A stretch of DNA of 64,000 nucleotides from DATAEE01 sp036258175 (GTDB lineage: Bacteria; Acidobacteriota; Vicinamibacteria; Vicinamibacterales; 2-12-FULL-66-21). The position numbers and the translations under genes were made by a program. Under the pieces are notes generated by a model. The model was not told the DNA's origin, searched no databases, and was given only the letters and a program-made list of their open reading frames with translations. Within the stretch, counting starts at the first letter, position 1. Each line of letters begins with the position of its first letter. This document shows positions 60,757-64,000 of this stretch, piece by piece. Where the stretch lies: positions 1 to 64,000 of the forward strand of contig DATAEE010000273.1 of NCBI GenBank assembly GCA_036258175.1. The letters are read 5' to 3'.

Positions 60757-61043
60757 TGCGTGTCGGCAACGACGGGCTCCTGGCCCTGATAGCCGCCGAT
60801 GGCCACGCGCGCGATGCGGATGCGAACCTTGTCGGCGACCTGGAGCTGTACGAGCTTCTCGTCGAGACGTGTGATTTCACCGTGGATGCCGCTCGTGGTC
60901 ACGACCTGGTCACCGACCTTGAGCGCGGACTGGAAGTCCTGGATCTTCTTTTGCCTTTTTTTTGCGGGCAACATGATCAAGAAGTAAAAGATCGCCAGAA
61001 TGGCGACGAACGGGACGAGCTGCCAGATCGGGTTCGGCGTCAT
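60753..61043 (-). CDS. yajC: Preprotein translocase subunit YajC
   Basis: A 96-residue single-pass membrane protein. The helix WQLVPFVAILAIFYFLIMLP is followed by the signature RPAKKRQK-like LPAKKRQKKI and LKVGDQVVTTSGIHGEI. It associates with SecDF. It overlaps tgt upstream and secD downstream by 4 bp each. Confidence 0.95.
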   Translation of the reverse strand: MTPNPIWQLVPFVAILAIFYFLIMLPAKKRQKKIQDFQSALKVGDQVVTTSGIHGEITRLDEKLVQLQVADKVRIRIARVAIGGYQGQEPVVADTQ

Positions 61044-62203
61044 TCGACGGCGCGGGTGCGGGAAAAAGTACGGTGGAACTCCTGCCGGAACATTTCAAAT
61101 GTTCCAAACATAATAGCGTCCCTTACCCGTCGCATGGTGTCAAGGTAAAAGTGGAGATTATGCAACGTGTTAAGGGTAGCCGCGGTCATCTCGTTCGCCA
61201 GATAGAGGTGCCGCAGATACGCGCGTGAGAAGGTCCGGCACGTGTAGCAGCCACATTGAGGATCCGGCGGGCGTGGGTCCTCGGCGAACCGGGCGTTCTT
61301 GATGACGATGCGCCCCTCCCGCGTGAGCAACTGACCGTTACGGGCATTGCGGGTCGGCAGGACGCAGTCGAACAGATCGATCCCGCGCGCCACGCACTCG
61401 ATTAGATCGTCCGGCATGCCAGTTCCCATGAGGTAGCGAGGGCGATCATCTGGAAGAAGCGGCGCCGTGTGCGCGACGACGTCATACATGGTCTTCACCG
61501 GCTCGCCGACGCCGAGGCCTCCAATCGCGTAGGCCTCGAACCCGACGTCGAGTGTCCGCTGCACGCTTTCGGTGCGTAGATCGAGATCGACACCGCCCTG
61601 GACGATGCCGAATTGCGCCTGGCCCGGATTGCTTACGGCGACTCCAACCACATCGCCCCCACGGAGCGCTTGAAAACGCGCCCGACCACGCGCAGCCCAG
61701 CGATGCGTTCGCTCCATTGCAGCTCGCGCCGAGCCGGTTGGCGCCGGCGACGCCGCGCACTCATCGAGCACCATCGCGATATCGGACCCGAGCTGCGCCT
61801 GAATGTCGGCAGCACGTTCGGGTGTGAGCAGGTGCTCCGCGCCGTCGAGGTGTGAGCGGAAACGGACGCCCTCCTCGTTCAGGCGTCTGATGCTGGCAAG
61901 GCTGAAGACCTGATAGCCGCCGCTGTCGGTGAGAATCGGGCGATTCCAGCCGATAAACCGATGGAGCCCTCCGAGGCGCGCGATTGGCGCGTCACCCGGA
62001 CGGAGGAAGAGATGATACGTGTTGCCGAGAATGATTTCTGCGCCGACGTCGACGAGATCGCGCGCGGTCACCGCCTTCACGGCGCCCTGCGTCCCGACGG
62101 GCATGAACGCGGGCGTCTCGACGACGCCGTGTGCGGTCCTCATGCGACCGCGACGGGCCGATCCGGAGCGATGCGTGACTTCGAACGAGAAGTCGTGAGG
62201 CAC
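61040..62203 (-). CDS. tgt: tRNA-guanine transglycosylase (queuine/preQ1)
   Basis: A 387-residue TGT that exchanges guanine-34 for preQ1 in tRNAs with GUN anticodons. Landmarks are AFMPVGTQGAVKAVT, LTDSGGYQVFSL with catalytic Asp, GGLGVGEP, RYLMGTGMPDDLIE and the zinc site CGCYTCRTFSRAYLRHL. The GTG start gives the standard N-terminus. No queA, queC-F or transport gene is nearby. It is first in the tgt-yajC-secD-secF-uppP cluster. Confidence 0.95.
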   Translation of the reverse strand: MPHDFSFEVTHRSGSARRGRMRTAHGVVETPAFMPVGTQGAVKAVTARDLVDVGAEIILGNTYHLFLRPGDAPIARLGGLHRFIGWNRPILTDSGGYQVFSLASIRRLNEEGVRFRSHLDGAEHLLTPERAADIQAQLGSDIAMVLDECAASPAPTGSARAAMERTHRWAARGRARFQALRGGDVVGVAVSNPGQAQFGIVQGGVDLDLRTESVQRTLDVGFEAYAIGGLGVGEPVKTMYDVVAHTAPLLPDDRPRYLMGTGMPDDLIECVARGIDLFDCVLPTRNARNGQLLTREGRIVIKNARFAEDPRPPDPQCGCYTCRTFSRAYLRHLYLANEMTAATLNTLHNLHFYLDTMRRVRDAIMFGTFEMFRQEFHRTFSRTRAVE

Positions 62204-62208
62204 GTTCT

Positions 62209-62216
62209 TTTATAAT
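62209..62216. promoter_or_regulatory. Shared A/T box between tgt and ddl
   Basis: TTATAAT reads TATAAT on the plus strand (62211-62216, leader of about 45 nt to ddl) and TATAAA on the minus strand (62214-62209), 5 nt before the tgt GTG. Confidence 0.4.
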
Positions 62217-62267
62217 GGTGAAGGTTTCCAGAATCCAGACTCTCGCATTCAGCGTTCGGAAGGGCCT

Positions 62268-63425
62268 GTGAAGCGCCTGCGGATCGGGGTGTTGTACGGA
62301 GGACGATCGGGCGAGCACGAAGTATCGCTCGCCTCGGCGGCAGCTGTCTTCGCGAACCTCGATCGCGCGCAGTACGAGCCGGTTCCGATCCGGATCGAGA
62401 AGGATGGCCGCTGGACGCTCGCCGACAAACCGCCGCTCGCCTCGTCGGCGGCCGAAGTGATCGAGCACGCCCGGTCGGAAGCGGCGCGGCCGATCCGCGG
62501 CGGGCGCGAAGTGCATCTCGTCCCGTGTCCGGGCGACGAAACGATGATTGCGATCGATCGCGGCGCGGAAACGAGCGTCGGCCCGCGCGCGGCGATCACC
62601 GGCCTGTCGCTCGACGTGCTGTTTCCCGTCCTCCATGGCCCATTTGGCGAAGACGGTACGGTCCAGGGCCTGCTCGAGCTCGCTGGCGTGCCGTACGTGG
62701 GGGCGGGCGTGCTGGCGTCAGCCGTCGGCATGGACAAGGGCATTGCGAAGACGCTCTTTGCGGCGCGCGGCTTGCTGGTCGGTCCCTACGATGTCGTTCT
62801 GCGCAGCGAGTGGATGCGCGATCCATCGGGCGTCGGCAGCCGCCTTATCACCCGGCTCGGGTTGCCGCTGTTCGTGAAGCCCGCGAACCTCGGATCAAGC
62901 GTTGGCATCTCGAAAGTCAAGGAGGCCTCAGCACTCGCCGCCGCCATGGATCTCGCGGCCGAGTTCGATCGCCGCATCGTCGTCGAGGCGGCGATCCCGG
63001 ATGCGCGGGAGATCGAATGTGCGGTTCTGGGCAACGACGCGCCGGAAGCGTCCGTACCCGGCGAGATCATCCCGTCCCGCGAGTTCTACGACTACGAGGC
63101 GAAATACCTGGATGCGAAGTCCGAGTCGGTGATCCCGGCCGACCTCGAACCGGCGCTGGCCGACACGATCCGCCGCCAATCGATCGAAGCCTTCCGCTCG
63201 ATCGATTGCGCAGGCATGGCGCGGGTCGACTTCCTCGTCGCTCGGGGGGACGCCCGGATTTACATCAACGAGGTGAACACGATCCCCGGCTTCACCACGA
63301 TCAGCATGTATTCCAAGATGTGGGAAGCAACAGGACTCCCCTACCCGGCGCTGCTCGACCGGCTGATCAAGCTGGCAGTCGAGCGGCACGCGGAGAAACA
63401 GCAACTCAGGACCAGCGTTACATGA
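62268..63425 (+). CDS. ddl: D-alanine--D-alanine ligase
   Basis: A 385-residue ATP-grasp ligase that joins two D-Ala for peptidoglycan. Landmarks are LYGGRSGEHEVSLASAAAV, FPVLHGPFGEDGTVQGLLEL, KPANLGSSVGISKV and YINEVNTIPGFTTISMYSKMW. The GTG start is preceded by GGAAGGG. It overlaps the next gene by ATGA. Confidence 0.95.
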   Translation: MKRLRIGVLYGGRSGEHEVSLASAAAVFANLDRAQYEPVPIRIEKDGRWTLADKPPLASSAAEVIEHARSEAARPIRGGREVHLVPCPGDETMIAIDRGAETSVGPRAAITGLSLDVLFPVLHGPFGEDGTVQGLLELAGVPYVGAGVLASAVGMDKGIAKTLFAARGLLVGPYDVVLRSEWMRDPSGVGSRLITRLGLPLFVKPANLGSSVGISKVKEASALAAAMDLAAEFDRRIVVEAAIPDAREIECAVLGNDAPEASVPGEIIPSREFYDYEAKYLDAKSESVIPADLEPALADTIRRQSIEAFRSIDCAGMARVDFLVARGDARIYINEVNTIPGFTTISMYSKMWEATGLPYPALLDRLIKLAVERHAEKQQLRTSVT

Positions 63426-64000
63426 GCGCCGCGCGCGCGCTCGCGGCGTCAGTCGCAGCGCTCGCCCTTGCCACGACGGCAGCTTTTCCTGAGCCACGTG
63501 GCCGCCGGCTCCGCGGATCCGACAGCCTCGCACGCGCCTACGACGCCATCCTGAACGCACGGTTCGAAAGCGCAGCGTCGGAATTGGAGCGCGCGTGCCC
63601 ACTGAAGCCGCTTCGGCGCAGCGACGGCGTGGCGCCGGTGGAGGCCTGCGACGTCCTTCGCGCAACGGCGGTCTGGTGGCGCATCCAGCTCGATCCACAC
63701 AGCCTCGCGCTCGATCCGAAGTTCGAGGAGCTCGCAGAAGAGGCGATCGAAGGCGCGGAAGCCTGGACGGAGCGCGATCCGATGGACGCGGAGGCCTGGT
63801 TCTATCTGGGCGGCGCATATGCGGCGCGCGCGCAGTGGCGCGTCCTCCGCCAAGAACGATTCGCCGCGGCGCGCGACGGCAAACGAATTAAGGAGGCGCT
63901 CGATCGAGCGCTGGCCCTGGATCCGCAGCTCGCCGATGCGTATTTCGGTCTTGGACTTTACAAGTATTACGCCGACGTCGCTCCCTCGATGGCGAAGCTC
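63422..64000 (+). CDS. TPR-containing exported protein, truncated by window end
   Basis: The first 193 residues are visible. A signal segment (ARALAASVAALALATTAAF) is followed by helical repeats with TPR character: AYDAILNARFESAASELERA, DAEAWFYLGGAYAARAQW and ALDRALALDPQLADAYFGLGLYKYY. It is coupled to ddl by the ATGA overlap, suggesting an envelope role, but the function is unknown. The 3' end is outside the window. Confidence 0.75.
   Translation, partial: MSAARALAASVAALALATTAAFPEPRGRRLRGSDSLARAYDAILNARFESAASELERACPLKPLRRSDGVAPVEACDVLRATAVWWRIQLDPHSLALDPKFEELAEEAIEGAEAWTERDPMDAEAWFYLGGAYAARAQWRVLRQERFAAARDGKRIKEALDRALALDPQLADAYFGLGLYKYYADVAPSMAKL

Overview
The window is high-GC, gene-dense bacterial chromosome. 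Gene content suggests Acidobacteriota, possibly a Vicinamibacteria-like lineage: a DUF4953-type zinc metalloprotease, a two-subunit M16 peptidase, a TonB/ExbB/ExbD/ExbD operon, a membrane pyrophosphatase, a split secD/secF, a Tat-exported GH127 glycosidase and several Zn-ribbon proteins of unknown function. This assignment is inference from gene style; there is no rRNA or other decisive marker here.

Layout. 1-2 kb: a broken serine recombinase, a small GIY-YIG protein, direct repeats and tRNA-Ala(GGC), which look like the remains of an integrated element. 2-9 kb: a MobA-like nucleotidyltransferase, a Zn ribbon, a cold-shock protein behind a good sigma70 promoter, a DUF218 protein, selenocysteine tRNA (selC), GH127, a HAD phosphatase and a di-haem peroxidase. 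8.1-11.1 kb (minus strand): a tight four-gene operon encoding a Fur-rubrerythrin fusion, a PHP phosphoesterase, a four-helix membrane protein and an ABC-type protein whose ATPase motifs are all degenerate. 11-22 kb: erpA diverging from aldehyde dehydrogenase-fdhE-pgi, then class I fumarase diverging from aspartase, followed by a secreted methyltransferase, a polyprenyl synthase and a membrane phosphodiesterase. 22-27 kb: bioY diverging from thiD, then moaE-moaD-prfA-prmC-HIT. 27-34 kb: metalloprotease, HAD, M16 pair and a lectin-like secreted protein. 34-40 kb: ileS-lspA-lgt-rluD-nudix. 40-44 kb: lon with an HDAC-like gene, and a DksA/TraR protein behind a long leader. 44-49 kb: conserved unknowns, rpmB, ridA, the (p)ppGpp synthetase/hydrolase. 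49-54 kb: a TPR lipoprotein, a CHAD protein and the tonB operon. 54-62 kb: tgt-yajC-secD-secF-uppP-DUF502 and hppA. 62-64 kb: ddl and a truncated TPR protein.

The genes link in several ways. tRNA-Sec, FdhE, MoaD/MoaE and a MobA-like enzyme all point to a molybdenum- and possibly selenium-dependent formate dehydrogenase encoded elsewhere. Aspartase, fumarase and succinate/aldehyde metabolism sit together. Lipoprotein maturation (lspA, lgt), Sec export and undecaprenyl recycling reflect a diderm envelope energised by TonB.

The most unusual signals are (i) the Fur-rubrerythrin/PHP/membrane/dead-ABC operon; (ii) repeated use of very short divergent gene spacers in which a -10-like box lies 6-9 nt from the start codon, suggesting leaderless transcripts; (iii) dispersed small palindromes, some of which form the 3' ends of genes (bioY, HDAC-like, moaD, nudix).
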